The notes below the pieces were generated by a model. The model made no database searches, was not told the DNA's origin, and was given only the letters and a program-made list of their open reading frames with translations. 64,000 bases of DNA from Azoarcus sp. KH32C (GTDB lineage Bacteria; Pseudomonadota; Gammaproteobacteria; Burkholderiales; Rhodocyclaceae), in assembly GCF_000349945.1 (NCBI RefSeq), contig NC_020516.1, positions 4,774,001 to 4,838,000 on the forward strand, written 5' to 3'. Positions 51,646-63,728 of this stretch are shown one piece after another. How positions within the stretch are numbered: position 1 is the first letter of the stretch; each line of letters opens with the position of its first letter. The position numbers and the translations under genes are program-made.

Positions 51646-53655
51646 ATGCGCCGCCTGCCCCGCCTCCCCCTGCTGCTGCTCGCCGCGACCTGTGCCGCGT
51701 GCGAGGCGCACGCCGGCGACGATCCCTATTTCGAGGAGCTGCCGCAGGTGCTCAGCGCCTCGCGCATGCCGCAAGCGTTGAACGAGGCGCCCGGCGCGGT
51801 CACGGTGATCGACCGCGAACTGATCGCCGCGACCGGCTACCGCGACCTCGCGCGCCTGCTGCGCCTGGTGCCCGGCATGCAAGTCGGGCAGGAGCGCGGG
51901 CATGCGCAATGGGTGACCTACCACGGCCTGTCGAACGATTTCCCGACCGAGATGCAGGTGCTGATCGACGGCCGCTCGGTGATCACGCCGAGCGCCTTCG
52001 GCGGCGTCGACTGGAGCGCGCTGCCGCTGACGCTGGACGAGATCGACCGCATCGAGGTCGTGCGCGGCACCAACGCGAGCGGCTTCGGCGCGAACGCCTT
52101 TCTCGGCGTGATCAACATCATCACGCGCGACAGTGCCGAAGACCAGGGCACGCGCGTGACGGTTCGCGCCGGTGACGACCGCCTGGCCGACGCCGAGGCG
52201 CGCTGGAGCGGCGGCAGCGGGCCCCTGACTTTGCGCATGAATGCGGCGAGCCGGCATGACCAGGGTTTCCGCGGCCTGCACGACACGCTCAACCGCGAGA
52301 CGCTGGCCTTGCGCGGCGACCTGCAGGTGTCGCCGCAGGATGCGGTACTGCTTCGTATCGCGGCGACCGACGCCCGGCGGGGCGAAGGCTACGCGGACTC
52401 CGTTTTCGGCAACAACGCGCCGCGCACGACCGACAGCCGGGACCACACGCTGCACCTGCAATGGCAGCACACGCCGGGCGCCGACAGCGAGTGGCTGGTG
52501 AACTACTACCGCAACCACGAGCGCATCCGCGACGCGTGGTTCGCCTCCGCACCGCCGTTCTTCCCGGCCGTGCCGCTCGACCGCAACCGCAGCAGCATGC
52601 GCGACGACCTCGAGGTGCAGCACCGCCTCGCGCCGCATGACGACCTGCACTTCGTGTGGGGCGCCGAAGCCCGGCGCGACGAGGTCGACGCGCCCTTCCT
52701 GTTCTACGACGGCAACCCCGACCCGCAAAACCTCTTCCGCCTCTTCGGCAACGTCGAATGGCGCGTCCGCGAGACGCTGAGCTTCAACGCAGGCGGCGCA
52801 CAGGAGAAGTATTCGGGGGCGCCATCGACCTTCAGCCCGCGCCTCTTCGCGAACTGGCAAGCGTCGCCGACCGACACGCTGCGCGCCGGCTACGCCCGCG
52901 CCTACCGCCAGCAGATTCCGTTCGAGCTTTTCGGCGACATCCGCGCGATCGATCCCGCGAGCGGGGCGGTGCTGGTGCGTCCCTTCCTGCCCAACCCGGA
53001 TCTCGGCCAGACGCGCATCGACAGCCTCGAACTGGGCTACCTCGGCCGCTTCCCTTCGCTGCACATGACGCTCGACGTGCGTCTCTTCAGCGAGCGCATC
53101 CGCGACTTCATCGTGCGCGTGCCGCAGCCAGACCCGACGCCGGCGCCGCTGCTGTCGTCCTTCCTCGGTTCGACGCGCTACGAGAACCTCGATTCGCCGG
53201 TGATGGTCCGCGGCCTGGAGTACCAGCTCGTCGCGCAACCGCGCGTAGGGACAGAACTGCGGCTCGCGCACACGCTGCTCGCCCCGCGCAGCCACCAGTC
53301 CGCCATCGAGGACCGCAGCGCCCCCTATACTGCAAGCCTGAGCTGGCTGCAGGACTGGGCGCCGGGCTGGAAGAGCATGCTGAGCGTACTGCGCATCGGC
53401 TCGCTCGCGGGCGGCGACGGCTACGTGCCGCGCTTCCGCTACCTGTCTCGCCCCTACACGACGGTCGACGCCAATCTCAGCCATACGACCCGCGTCGGCC
53501 GCCACGACGTGCAATTCGCGCTGACCGCGCTGAACCTCGGTCCGCGCCATCAGGAAATTGCGGATCGTACCGAACAAGCGGCGAGCGGTGGCACGAAGCC
53601 CGTCAATCGCGCCAATCGCATCGTGTACGCGACGGCCACATTCGGATTCGACTGA
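51646..53655 (+). CDS. TonB-dependent outer-membrane receptor
   Basis: A 669-residue receptor. The signal peptide ends near A-H-A-G. A plug domain occupies about residues 30-165 (A-P-G-A-V-T-V-I-D, L-L-R-L-V-P-G-M, V-L-I-D-G-R-S-V, I-E-V-V-R-G). A 22-strand-type barrel follows and ends with T-F-G-F-D. The likely TonB box is near L-P-Q-V-L-S-A. The ligand (siderophore, cobalamin or metal) cannot be told; no B12 riboswitch or obvious Fur box is visible upstream. The frame opens much earlier but ATG 51646 is directly before the signal peptide. Confidence 0.88.
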   Translation: MRRLPRLPLLLLAATCAACEAHAGDDPYFEELPQVLSASRMPQALNEAPGAVTVIDRELIAATGYRDLARLLRLVPGMQVGQERGHAQWVTYHGLSNDFPTEMQVLIDGRSVITPSAFGGVDWSALPLTLDEIDRIEVVRGTNASGFGANAFLGVINIITRDSAEDQGTRVTVRAGDDRLADAEARWSGGSGPLTLRMNAASRHDQGFRGLHDTLNRETLALRGDLQVSPQDAVLLRIAATDARRGEGYADSVFGNNAPRTTDSRDHTLHLQWQHTPGADSEWLVNYYRNHERIRDAWFASAPPFFPAVPLDRNRSSMRDDLEVQHRLAPHDDLHFVWGAEARRDEVDAPFLFYDGNPDPQNLFRLFGNVEWRVRETLSFNAGGAQEKYSGAPSTFSPRLFANWQASPTDTLRAGYARAYRQQIPFELFGDIRAIDPASGAVLVRPFLPNPDLGQTRIDSLELGYLGRFPSLHMTLDVRLFSERIRDFIVRVPQPDPTPAPLLSSFLGSTRYENLDSPVMVRGLEYQLVAQPRVGTELRLAHTLLAPRSHQSAIEDRSAPYTASLSWLQDWAPGWKSMLSVLRIGSLAGGDGYVPRFRYLSRPYTTVDANLSHTTRVGRHDVQFALTALNLGPRHQEIADRTEQAASGGTKPVNRANRIVYATATFGFD

Positions 53656-53673
53656 AACCTTCCACCCATCGCC

Positions 53674-54222
53674 ATGCAAGCATTCGTCCTACAACCCCAC
53701 CCCGACACGCGAGACACGCCGGTCAAGGCCATCAGCGTGACGTTTTCGCGCGGGCGCGACGGCGCATTGACGCTGCGCTACCGCATCATCGGCGGGATCG
53801 ACGGGATCCGCGTGCCCGCGGCGCGTTCACCCGCGCAGGCGGACGGGCTGTGGGCTCACACCTGCTGCGAGGCCTTCATCGGTGCTGCCGGCAGCACGGC
53901 CTACCGCGAATTCAACTTCTCGCCGTCCAGCGAATGGGCGGTCTACGACTTCGACGACTATCGGCTGCAGCGCGACAAGGCGCCTGGGCCGGTGGCGGCG
54001 CCCGGGATCACCTCGCGGAGCGAAGGCGGCGAGCTGCTGCTCGAAGCCGCGATCGAGGCCGCCGCGCTGCCCGCCGGCAACCTGCTGCAGCTCGGATTGT
54101 CGGCAGTCATCGAAACGACCGAGGGCGCGTTATCCTATTGGGCCCTGCGCCACCCCTCCGAGCGCCCCGACTTTCACCACCGCGACGCCTTCACCTTGAC
54201 GCTGTCCCAGGCGTCGCGCTGA
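53674..54222 (+). CDS. DOMON-like domain protein
   Basis: A 182-residue all-beta protein resembling the DOMON-like group (C-C-E-A-F-I-G near residue 66, Y-R-E-F-N-F-S-P-S, W-A-V-Y-D-F-D-D-Y). There is no signal peptide. DOMON-like folds bind haem or sugars; which applies here is unknown. It is 18 bases after the receptor gene and 25 before the muramidase gene. Proteins of this kind are often found beside DUF1343 genes, which suggests a cell-wall sugar link. Confidence 0.78.
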   Translation: MQAFVLQPHPDTRDTPVKAISVTFSRGRDGALTLRYRIIGGIDGIRVPAARSPAQADGLWAHTCCEAFIGAAGSTAYREFNFSPSSEWAVYDFDDYRLQRDKAPGPVAAPGITSRSEGGELLLEAAIEAAALPAGNLLQLGLSAVIETTEGALSYWALRHPSERPDFHHRDAFTLTLSQASR

Positions 54223-54247
54223 TCGCGCCGCCAGCTGCCAGGACACA

Positions 54248-55462
54248 ATGACTATCCGGTTCGGACTCGACCGCCTGCTCCAAGACCCCGCGCTGCGCCG
54301 CCCGCTCGCCGGCCGCCGCGTCGCGCTGCTCGCCCACCCCGCCTCCGTCACGCGCGAGCTCACGCACTCGCTCGACGCGCTCGCGGCGCTGCCCGAGCTC
54401 CAGCTCACCGCCGCCTTCGGCCCCCAGCACGGGCTGCGCGGCGACAAGCAGGACAACATGGTCGAGTCGCCGGACTTCACCGACCCGGTGCACGGCATCC
54501 CCGTCTTCAGCCTCTACGGCGAGGTGCGCCGGCCGACCGACGCGATGATGGATACCTTCGACGTGCTGCTCGTCGACCTGCAGGACTTGGGCTGCCGTAT
54601 CTACACCTTCATCACGACGCTGCGCTACGTGCTCGAGGCCGCGGCGCACCACAAGAAGGCCGTGTGGGTGCTCGACCGTCCGAACCCGGCCGGCCGCCCG
54701 GTCGAAGGCCTGATGTTGCGCGAGGGCTGGGAGAGCTTCGTCGGCGCGGGCCAGATGCCGATGCGTCACGGGCTGACGATGGGCGAGCTCGCGCGCTGGT
54801 TCGTCGCGACACTCGGGCTCGACGTCGAGTGCGAGGTGATCGCGATGGAAGGCTGGCAGCCGGACGCCGCGCCGGGTTACGGTTGGCCGCTGGGCGAGCG
54901 GAGCTGGGTCAATCCGAGCCCGAACGCGCCGAACCTCTCGATGGCGCGCGCCTACGCCGGCACCGTGATGCTCGAAGGCACGACGCTGTCCGAGGGCCGC
55001 GGCACGACGCGCCCGCTGGAGCTCTTCGGCGCGCCCGACATCGACGCGCGCGCGATCCGCACCGAGATGCAGCGCCTCGCGCCCCACTGGCTCGCGGGCT
55101 GCGTGCTGCGCGAGTGCTGGTTCGAGCCGACCTTCCACAAGCATGCCGGCAAGCTCTGCAGCGGCCTGCAGATCCACGTCGAGGACCCGGCGCATTACGA
55201 CCACGCCGCCTTCCGCCCATGGCGCCTGCAGGCGCTGGCGTTCAAGGCGCTGCGCCGGTTGCAGCCGGACTATGCGATCTGGCGCGATTTTACGTACGAA
55301 TACGAACACGATCGGCTCGCCATCGACCTGATCAACGGCAGTCCGCTGCTGCGCACCTGGGTCGACGATCCGGCCGCGATGCCCGACGACCTCGATGCCC
55401 TGACCGCCCCCAACGAGGCGGCTTGGCTGGACGCGCGCGCACCCTTCCTGATTTATCCTTGA
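54248..55462 (+). CDS. DUF1343 exo-beta-N-acetylmuramidase (NamZ-like)
   Basis: A 404-residue protein of the DUF1343 family, whose characterised member NamZ removes terminal MurNAc from murein fragments. Family motifs visible are G-P-Q-H-G-L-R-G-D near residue 58, L-L-V-D-L-Q-D-L-G-C-R-I-Y-T near 98, L-D-R-P-N-P and N-P-S-P-N. A later S-E-G-R-G-T-T-R-P is near 250. No signal peptide is seen, so a cytosolic recycling role is likely. It sits in a possible operon with the DOMON-like gene. Confidence 0.85.
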   Translation: MTIRFGLDRLLQDPALRRPLAGRRVALLAHPASVTRELTHSLDALAALPELQLTAAFGPQHGLRGDKQDNMVESPDFTDPVHGIPVFSLYGEVRRPTDAMMDTFDVLLVDLQDLGCRIYTFITTLRYVLEAAAHHKKAVWVLDRPNPAGRPVEGLMLREGWESFVGAGQMPMRHGLTMGELARWFVATLGLDVECEVIAMEGWQPDAAPGYGWPLGERSWVNPSPNAPNLSMARAYAGTVMLEGTTLSEGRGTTRPLELFGAPDIDARAIRTEMQRLAPHWLAGCVLRECWFEPTFHKHAGKLCSGLQIHVEDPAHYDHAAFRPWRLQALAFKALRRLQPDYAIWRDFTYEYEHDRLAIDLINGSPLLRTWVDDPAAMPDDLDALTAPNEAAWLDARAPFLIYP

Positions 55463-55485
55463 GCCGTCGGACGAAGGCCTACAAT
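55459..55485 (+). promoter_or_regulatory. Weak candidate promoter for the PRPP-synthetase paralogue
   Basis: TTGAGC and TACAAT lie 15 bases apart, 43 bases before the ATG at 55528. The -10 box is good; the spacing is shorter than the optimum. Confidence 0.3.
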
Positions 55486-55527
55486 TCGTAACGCTGCCAT
55501 TTGGCCACTGCCACCGGAGCCATCGCG

Positions 55528-56469
55528 ATGAACGACGCCCTGCGCATCTTTGCATGCAATTCGAACCCCGCCTTGGCCAACGAAATCTGCGCGAAACTGG
55601 GGATCCCGCTCAGTCCGGTGGAGATCTCGCGCTTCTCGAACGACAACCTGCAGGTGCAGATCCGCGAGAACGTGCGCGAGCGCGACGTGTTCGTCGTGCA
55701 GGCCTTCACCGAGCCGGTCAGCGACCACATCATGGAACTGATGATCACGCTCGACGCGCTGCGCAGCGCCTCGGCGCGGCGCGTGACGGCGGTGATCCCG
55801 TACTATTCCTACGCCCGCTCGGACAAGAAGGACGCGCCGCGGATCTCGATCACCGGCCGGCTGATCGCCGACATGCTCATCACCGCGGGCGCGAACCGCG
55901 TGCTGACGATGGACTTGCATGCCGAGCAGGTGCACGGCTTCTTCAGCGTGCCGGTCGATCACCTGACGGCGATTCCCACCATTGCCGAGCATTTCCGCAG
56001 GAACCACGACCTCGCGAACATGGTGGCGGTGGCAACCGATGCGGGCGGCGCGAAGCGGGTCGGTCGCTTCTCGGAGCGGCTGGACATCCCGATGGCGATC
56101 ATCGACAAGCGCCGCGTCGACGACACCTCGGTCAAGCAGGGCCACGTCGTCGGCGACGTGAAAGGGCGCGACGCGGTGATCTTCGAGGACGAAATCTCGA
56201 CCGCCGGCACGCTCCTGTCGACGATCGAGACGCTGCGCGCCGCGGGCGCCCGCTCGGTCCACGCCGGCGCCGTGCACGGGGTGCTGTGCGGGCCCGCGAT
56301 CGAACGGCTGCGCAACGCGCCGATCGAGTCGATCGTCGTCACGAACACCGTGCACATGCCGCCGGGCAAGCATCTCGACAAGATCACGCAGCTCACGGTG
56401 GCGCCGCTCTTCGCCGCGGCGATCGAGCGCATCCACAGCGGCGAGAGCGTCGGCGCGCTGTTCGAGTGA
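55528..56469 (+). CDS. Ribose-phosphate pyrophosphokinase-like protein
   Basis: A 313-residue PRPP-synthetase family protein. The class I-type framework is present: F-S-N-D-N-L near residue 33, I-P-Y-Y-S-Y-A-R-S-D, M-D-L-H-A-E-Q-V-H-G-F-F, and the C-terminal N-T-V-H-M-P. The PRPP-binding loop, normally D-D-M-I-D-T-G-G-T, reads E220-D-E-I-S-T-A-G-T. The ATP loop around residue 100 also differs (S-D-K-K). It could be a paralogue with weaker or changed activity. The start is ATG 55528 behind GGAGC. It ends 7 bases from the convergent DedA-rhodanese gene. Confidence 0.85.
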   Translation: MNDALRIFACNSNPALANEICAKLGIPLSPVEISRFSNDNLQVQIRENVRERDVFVVQAFTEPVSDHIMELMITLDALRSASARRVTAVIPYYSYARSDKKDAPRISITGRLIADMLITAGANRVLTMDLHAEQVHGFFSVPVDHLTAIPTIAEHFRRNHDLANMVAVATDAGGAKRVGRFSERLDIPMAIIDKRRVDDTSVKQGHVVGDVKGRDAVIFEDEISTAGTLLSTIETLRAAGARSVHAGAVHGVLCGPAIERLRNAPIESIVVTNTVHMPPGKHLDKITQLTVAPLFAAAIERIHSGESVGALFE

Positions 56470-56476
56470 TGCGTCG

Positions 56477-57400
56477 TCAGGTCTGGCCGTTCGCCGCGAG
56501 CCAGGCCTCGTAGCCGCCCTTGAGCGGCCGCACCGCCGTGTAACCCAGTTCCGTCAGCACGTGCGCGGCGCGCACGGCCGTGGCGTCGCCGGGGCAGGCA
56601 CACATCGTGACAATCGGAGCCTGACGCGGCCAGTCGCCGACGGATTGCAGCAGGTTTTCGACGTCGGCCCGGGTCGCGAAGGCGATCGGCGCCGTCGATG
56701 CAATCATCGCCGGCCCGCGCAGGTCGAGGAAAAGCGGCGGCGCATCGGAGGCCATCGCCTCGATCAGTTCCAGCGGCGTCACGTGCGGGATCGCGGCGAG
56801 CTTCATGAAGCGGTAGCGCTGCCATAGCTTCCACGCAAGCCACAGCGCGAGCGCGAGGCCGCCCGCGACGGCCATCGTCCTGCCGTGGCGGCTCATCGTG
56901 AGGAGCGCGTCCTGCAGCTCGTCGCGCAGGAGCCAGCCGACGACGATCGCCCCGCCCGCCCACAACGCGGCCCCCGCGGCCGCGGCGAGCAGGAAGCCCG
57001 GCAGCCGCATGCGCAGCGAGCCGGCGATCGGTGGCGCGACGGTCGAAAATCCCGGCACGAACTTCGCAATGACGAGCGACCATAGGCCCCAGCGCTGGAA
57101 CCGCGCCTCGGTCTGCGTGACGCAGGAATCCGGGTTGATCGACAGCCGGCACAAGCCGGTCAGCACGCGGTAACCGAAGAAGCGGCCGCCGGCGTACCAC
57201 GCGGCGTCGGCGAGGAGCGAGGCCAGCACGGCCGCCGCGAGCATCGCAGCCGCCTGCGCCGGCGACGCGGCGAGGCTGCCCGCGACGAGCAAGGTGGGCA
57301 CCGCCGGCACGGGCAGGCCCGCTTGCTGCAGCAGCACGTTCAGGAACACGACCCATACGGCGTCGCGCTGAAGCGCTTCGGTGATCTGGCTGAGGTCCAT
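56477..57400 (-). CDS. DedA membrane protein fused to a rhodanese domain
   Basis: A 307-residue fusion. Residues 1-195 form a DedA/SNARE-associated domain (G-L-P-V-P-A-V-P-T-L near 28, F-V-P-G-F-S-T-V-A-P near 114) with four or five membrane segments. Residues 205-307 form a cytosolic rhodanese domain (L-F-L-D-L-R-G-P, then a Cys near 269 in C-A-C-P-G-D-A-T). DedA proteins move lipid carriers; a sulfur-transfer link is suggested only by the fusion. This architecture recurs in proteobacteria. Confidence 0.88.
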   Translation of the reverse strand: MDLSQITEALQRDAVWVVFLNVLLQQAGLPVPAVPTLLVAGSLAASPAQAAAMLAAAVLASLLADAAWYAGGRFFGYRVLTGLCRLSINPDSCVTQTEARFQRWGLWSLVIAKFVPGFSTVAPPIAGSLRMRLPGFLLAAAAGAALWAGGAIVVGWLLRDELQDALLTMSRHGRTMAVAGGLALALWLAWKLWQRYRFMKLAAIPHVTPLELIEAMASDAPPLFLDLRGPAMIASTAPIAFATRADVENLLQSVGDWPRQAPIVTMCACPGDATAVRAAHVLTELGYTAVRPLKGGYEAWLAANGQT

Positions 57401-57439
57401 CGCTTGCGCGCCGTCCCGCGCAACAGGTGCGAAATGAAA

Positions 57440-57471
57440 GAACCCCGATTCTCGCCTGAAAACCGGGGTTC
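57440..57471 (-). terminator. Intrinsic terminator
   Basis: GAACCCCG and CGGGGTTC form a perfect 8-bp stem with a 16-base loop, followed on the minus strand by TTTCATTTC. It ends the transcript of the small exported protein gene at 57495-57878 and separates it from the DedA-rhodanese gene. Confidence 0.7.
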
Positions 57472-57494
57472 CGCATCGGCCGATGAAGGCGCGG

Positions 57495-57878
57495 TCAGTT
57501 TCGCTCGGGTTCGCCCTTCAGTCCTCGTACCAGGGCTTTCGAGCCGTCGCGGGCGGCATGGCCGATCGTAACGCCGGTGCGCTTCATCGCGTCCCAGGTC
57601 ACGACCGCGGCATCGCGCGCGGTATGGCCGATCGTGCGGCCCGCGTTCGCGGCGCCGTGGCCGATCTCGCGGCCGGCATCGCGCGCGCCGGTGCCAATGT
57701 CGTGCATCGTCGAGCCGACGCCATGGCCGGCTTCCTCGGCCGTCGTCGAGCCGTTGCCGGACTCCTCGGCCGCAGCCGACAACGGGATCAGCGCAGCGAG
57801 TGCGATCGCACCTGCGGCGACGAAGCGGATGATTGAAGCCGGCTTGCGAGACCGGCTGGATCGAATGCGTGTATGCAT
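57495..57878 (-). CDS. Small exported protein with Gly/Ala/His helical repeats
   Basis: A 127-residue protein. An Arg-rich N-terminus and hydrophobic segment (about 18-36) end L-S-A-A-A-E, a likely signal peptide. The mature part repeats an 11-residue unit of the kind I-G-H-x-A-R-D-A-G-R-x (about residues 55-110). It recalls LEA-like or apolipoprotein-like amphipathic helices. ATG 57878 is preceded by AGGAGAGA. Function unknown; a desiccation or membrane-stress role is speculation. It has its own terminator. Confidence 0.72.
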   Translation of the reverse strand: MHTRIRSSRSRKPASIIRFVAAGAIALAALIPLSAAAEESGNGSTTAEEAGHGVGSTMHDIGTGARDAGREIGHGAANAGRTIGHTARDAAVVTWDAMKRTGVTIGHAARDGSKALVRGLKGEPERN

Positions 57879-58063
57879 GATCGGGTCTCTCCTGATGAGC
57901 GGCCGCGGGATTACGGCCTGCATAAATGAAAGACCGGCGTGGCGAAGAGACGTTCAGGCGGCGCCCGAGCAATCCCTGTTCCCGCTGGGCTATCTGCAGT
58001 TTACGTTGCCCGAAACCGGGGGACGGTAAGAAGGCGTAACCTCCGCCCGTCCCCTCCGACCTC

Positions 58064-61753
<3,690 letters not shown>

Positions 61754-61800
61754 TGTCTACCTCGGTCGATTCAAGCACCGGGCGGAGGCCGCGAAAGCGC

Positions 61801-61846
61801 AAAAGCAAACGGCGCGGCAAACCCCGGTGGTGGTTTGCGAGCGCCG
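61801..61846 (-). terminator. Riboswitch-controlled intrinsic terminator before metH
   Basis: On the minus strand CGGCGC and GCGCCG enclose GCAAACC and GGTTTGC with small internal mismatches, giving about 13 paired bases. TTTGCTTTT follows. The 5' arm CGGCGCTCGC is also the 3' strand of the SAH aptamer, so the two structures exclude each other. Confidence 0.75.
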
Positions 61847-61899
61847 TTGTTCGGTTGCCGAGCCTGGCCCGCAGATATCGGGTCGCAACGCTCCTCGGC
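61837..61899 (-). promoter_or_regulatory. S-adenosylhomocysteine (SAH) riboswitch
   Basis: The minus strand reads GCCGAGGAGCGTTGC, then a hairpin (CCCG...CGGG), GCCAGGCTCGG, and AACGGCGCTCGC. These are the conserved blocks of the SAH (ahcY) motif. GAGCG/CGCTC form P1, and CCGAG/CTCGG the pseudoknot. Position before metH is known for this class. SAH binding should hold the CGGCGC strand and prevent the terminator, turning metH on. Confidence 0.88.
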
Positions 61900-61909
61900 A
61901 AGGAGGCTG

Positions 61910-61938
61910 ATTCTATGGAAATTTCGGACGCGTGCCAA
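61910..61938 (-). promoter_or_regulatory. metH promoter
   Basis: TTGGCA and TAGAAT are spaced by exactly 17 bases on the minus strand, with the -10 box 10 bases before the SAH aptamer. RNA would start at the beginning of the aptamer. The rest of the gap up to 62064 holds nothing I can identify. Confidence 0.75.
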
Positions 61939-62064
61939 GGCGGAAGAGAGTTGGAGCTGACGCGTCGATGAAATTCGGTTATACCTCGCGGCGCCCGTCA
62001 TTCGAAAGGAATCCCGCTTGCGCCGTCCAGCCTTGTTTTGCGCCCCACTCTGCCGGAGCGCGCA

Positions 62065-62895
62065 ATGAGCCTCGTCATCGGGCTCGTCGTCGGACTGGTA
62101 CTGGGCCTGACCGGGGCCGGCGGGTCGATCTTCGCCGTGCCGCTGCTGATGGCGGGGCTCGGGTGGTCGATCACGGAGGCCGCGACCGTCTCGCTGCTCG
62201 CGGTCGCGATCTCGGCCGCAGTCGGCACCGCGATGGCGTGGAAGCACAGCTACGTGCGCTACCGCGCGGCGACGCTGATGGCGGTCGTCGGCATGCTCGT
62301 CGCGCCGATCGGCATCCGCGCCGCCGACGGGATGCCGCCGGCGAATCTGGCGCTGATCTTCTCGCTGGTGCTCGTCGTCGTTGCGATCCGCATGTTCCTC
62401 GGCGCGAGGGCGTCGAAGGAGGACGCAGCGGTCGTGCGTTCGGCGGTCGCGGGCGAGGGGCGGTCGTCGGCCGGACGGGTCGGGAGCGTGAATCCCGCCA
62501 CCGGGCGCCTCGTCTGGTCGCGCGCGGTCGCCCTCACCGTCTCGCTGATCGGCGCCGCGACGGGCTTTTTGTCGGGCATGCTGGGTGTCGGCGGCGGCTT
62601 CGTGATCGTGCCCGCGCTGCGCGCAACCTTGCCGCTGTCGATGCACTCCGCGGTCGCGACTTCGCTGATGGCGATCGCGCTGACGAGCTCGATCACCTTC
62701 GTCACCTGCATCCTCCAGGGCCGAATCGTGCCCTTGCTCGCGGCAGTCCCCTTCGTCGCGGGGTCGGTGCTGGGCATGGTGCTGGGGCGCCGGGTCGCGC
62801 CGCGGATTTCCGGCCCGTATCTTCAGCAGGGATTCGCCATCGCCGCCGGGATCGTTGCGCTCGTCATGGCCTTCAAAGCCTGGAGCGCGATGTAA
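62065..62895 (+). CDS. TauE/SafE family sulfite/organosulfonate exporter
   Basis: A 276-residue inner-membrane transporter with about eight membrane segments in two halves. Each half starts with the family's Gly-rich motif: G-L-T-G-A-G-G-S near residue 15 and G-M-L-G-V-G-G-G near 172. The central loop is charged and hydrophilic. The substrate may be sulfite, a sulfonate or another anion. ATG 62065 places the first membrane helix directly at the N-terminus. It is divergent from metH; a sulfur-metabolism link is possible but not shown. Confidence 0.88.
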   Translation: MSLVIGLVVGLVLGLTGAGGSIFAVPLLMAGLGWSITEAATVSLLAVAISAAVGTAMAWKHSYVRYRAATLMAVVGMLVAPIGIRAADGMPPANLALIFSLVLVVVAIRMFLGARASKEDAAVVRSAVAGEGRSSAGRVGSVNPATGRLVWSRAVALTVSLIGAATGFLSGMLGVGGGFVIVPALRATLPLSMHSAVATSLMAIALTSSITFVTCILQGRIVPLLAAVPFVAGSVLGMVLGRRVAPRISGPYLQQGFAIAAGIVALVMAFKAWSAM

Positions 62896-62927
62896 AACGA
62901 CGGCGAGAGCGGCTGCCCTCCTGCGGC

Positions 62928-63533
62928 TTAGCTGTTCTCCCGCCAGTCGAAGTCCATCTGGCGCGCAGTCCGCTCCGCAAGCTCGCGGCCGGCGATGCGT
63001 TCGACGAGGTGCAGGCACATGTCGATGCCGGCCGAGATGCCCGCCGACGTCACGATTGCGTCTTCGTCGACCCAGCGCACGCCGATCCGGACGTCGAGTT
63101 GCGGGAACATTTCGCGCAGGTCGGCAACGTCCTCCCAGTGCGTCGTCGCCGACTTCCCATCGAGCAGCCCGGCCTGCGCGAGCAGGAAGGCGCCTGTGCA
63201 CACGGACGCGGTCAGGCGCGTGCGACCGGCGGTAGCCCCGATCCAGGACGCGACGGCCGGCACCTCGAGTTCCTGCGTGACGACGCCGCCCGGCACGATG
63301 AGGATGTCGATCGGCGGATGGTCGACAAAGTCGTGGTCGGGATGGATCTCGAGCCCGGCGCGGGCGCGCACCGGGGCGCCCGTGCGGCCGATCGTGAATA
63401 CCGAGAACAGCTCGGGCGCCGCCGGCGCGCCACGCCGGTGCATGCGCGAAGCGGTCGTGAAGACCTCGTAGGGTCCGGCAAAGTCGAGAACCTCGACGTC
63501 ATCGAAAACGAAGATGCCAACGCTGGTCGTCAC
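62928..63533 (-). CDS. DJ-1/PfpI family protein (isonitrile hydratase-like)
   Basis: A 201-residue protein of the DJ-1/PfpI superfamily. The nucleophile Cys112 is in S-V-C-T-G-A-F, and Asp17 (V-L-D-F-A-G-P) matches the acidic residue of isonitrile hydratase InhA. It lacks the C-terminal AraC domain of GlxA-type regulators, so it is probably an enzyme or stress protein. The His after T-T-H-W-E is conserved in InhA-like proteins. Substrate unknown. It is convergent with the exporter gene. Confidence 0.83.
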   Translation of the reverse strand: MTTSVGIFVFDDVEVLDFAGPYEVFTTASRMHRRGAPAAPELFSVFTIGRTGAPVRARAGLEIHPDHDFVDHPPIDILIVPGGVVTQELEVPAVASWIGATAGRTRLTASVCTGAFLLAQAGLLDGKSATTHWEDVADLREMFPQLDVRIGVRWVDEDAIVTSAGISAGIDMCLHLVERIAGRELAERTARQMDFDWRENS

Positions 63534-63582
63534 GGAATCTCCTGGCTGCAGAAAAAAGGGGACGCAATTAGTGGTGGTGATG

Positions 63583-63602
63583 CCCAGCCGCCTCGGGCTG
63601 GG
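63583..63602. other. Hairpin downstream of the last gene
   Basis: CCCAGCC and GGCTGGG form a 7-bp stem with a 6-base loop in the 195-base gap 63534-63728. On the minus strand a T6 run lies about 24 bases further on, too far for a standard terminator. The remainder of the gap shows no gene I can support. Confidence 0.35.
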
Positions 63603-63728
63603 GCGGCGCGTAACCGGGGCCGTCGCGGCAAGCAGCCGTCATGGTGCACCGTTCGGTCGGATGGCTCTGGGCTACGATTGGACTTGATCCCGCCGTCAGC
63701 GTGGATACCCGGCATCCCGGCAACCGTC

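Noticed and set aside
61754..62064. Cobalamin riboswitch before the B12-dependent metH
   Set aside because: No B12 box is present; the conserved blocks match the SAH riboswitch instead.
63600..63680. A short minus-strand frame ending in four His codons
   Set aside because: It would encode only about 24 residues, has no clear ribosome site and overlaps a hairpin; there is no support for translation.
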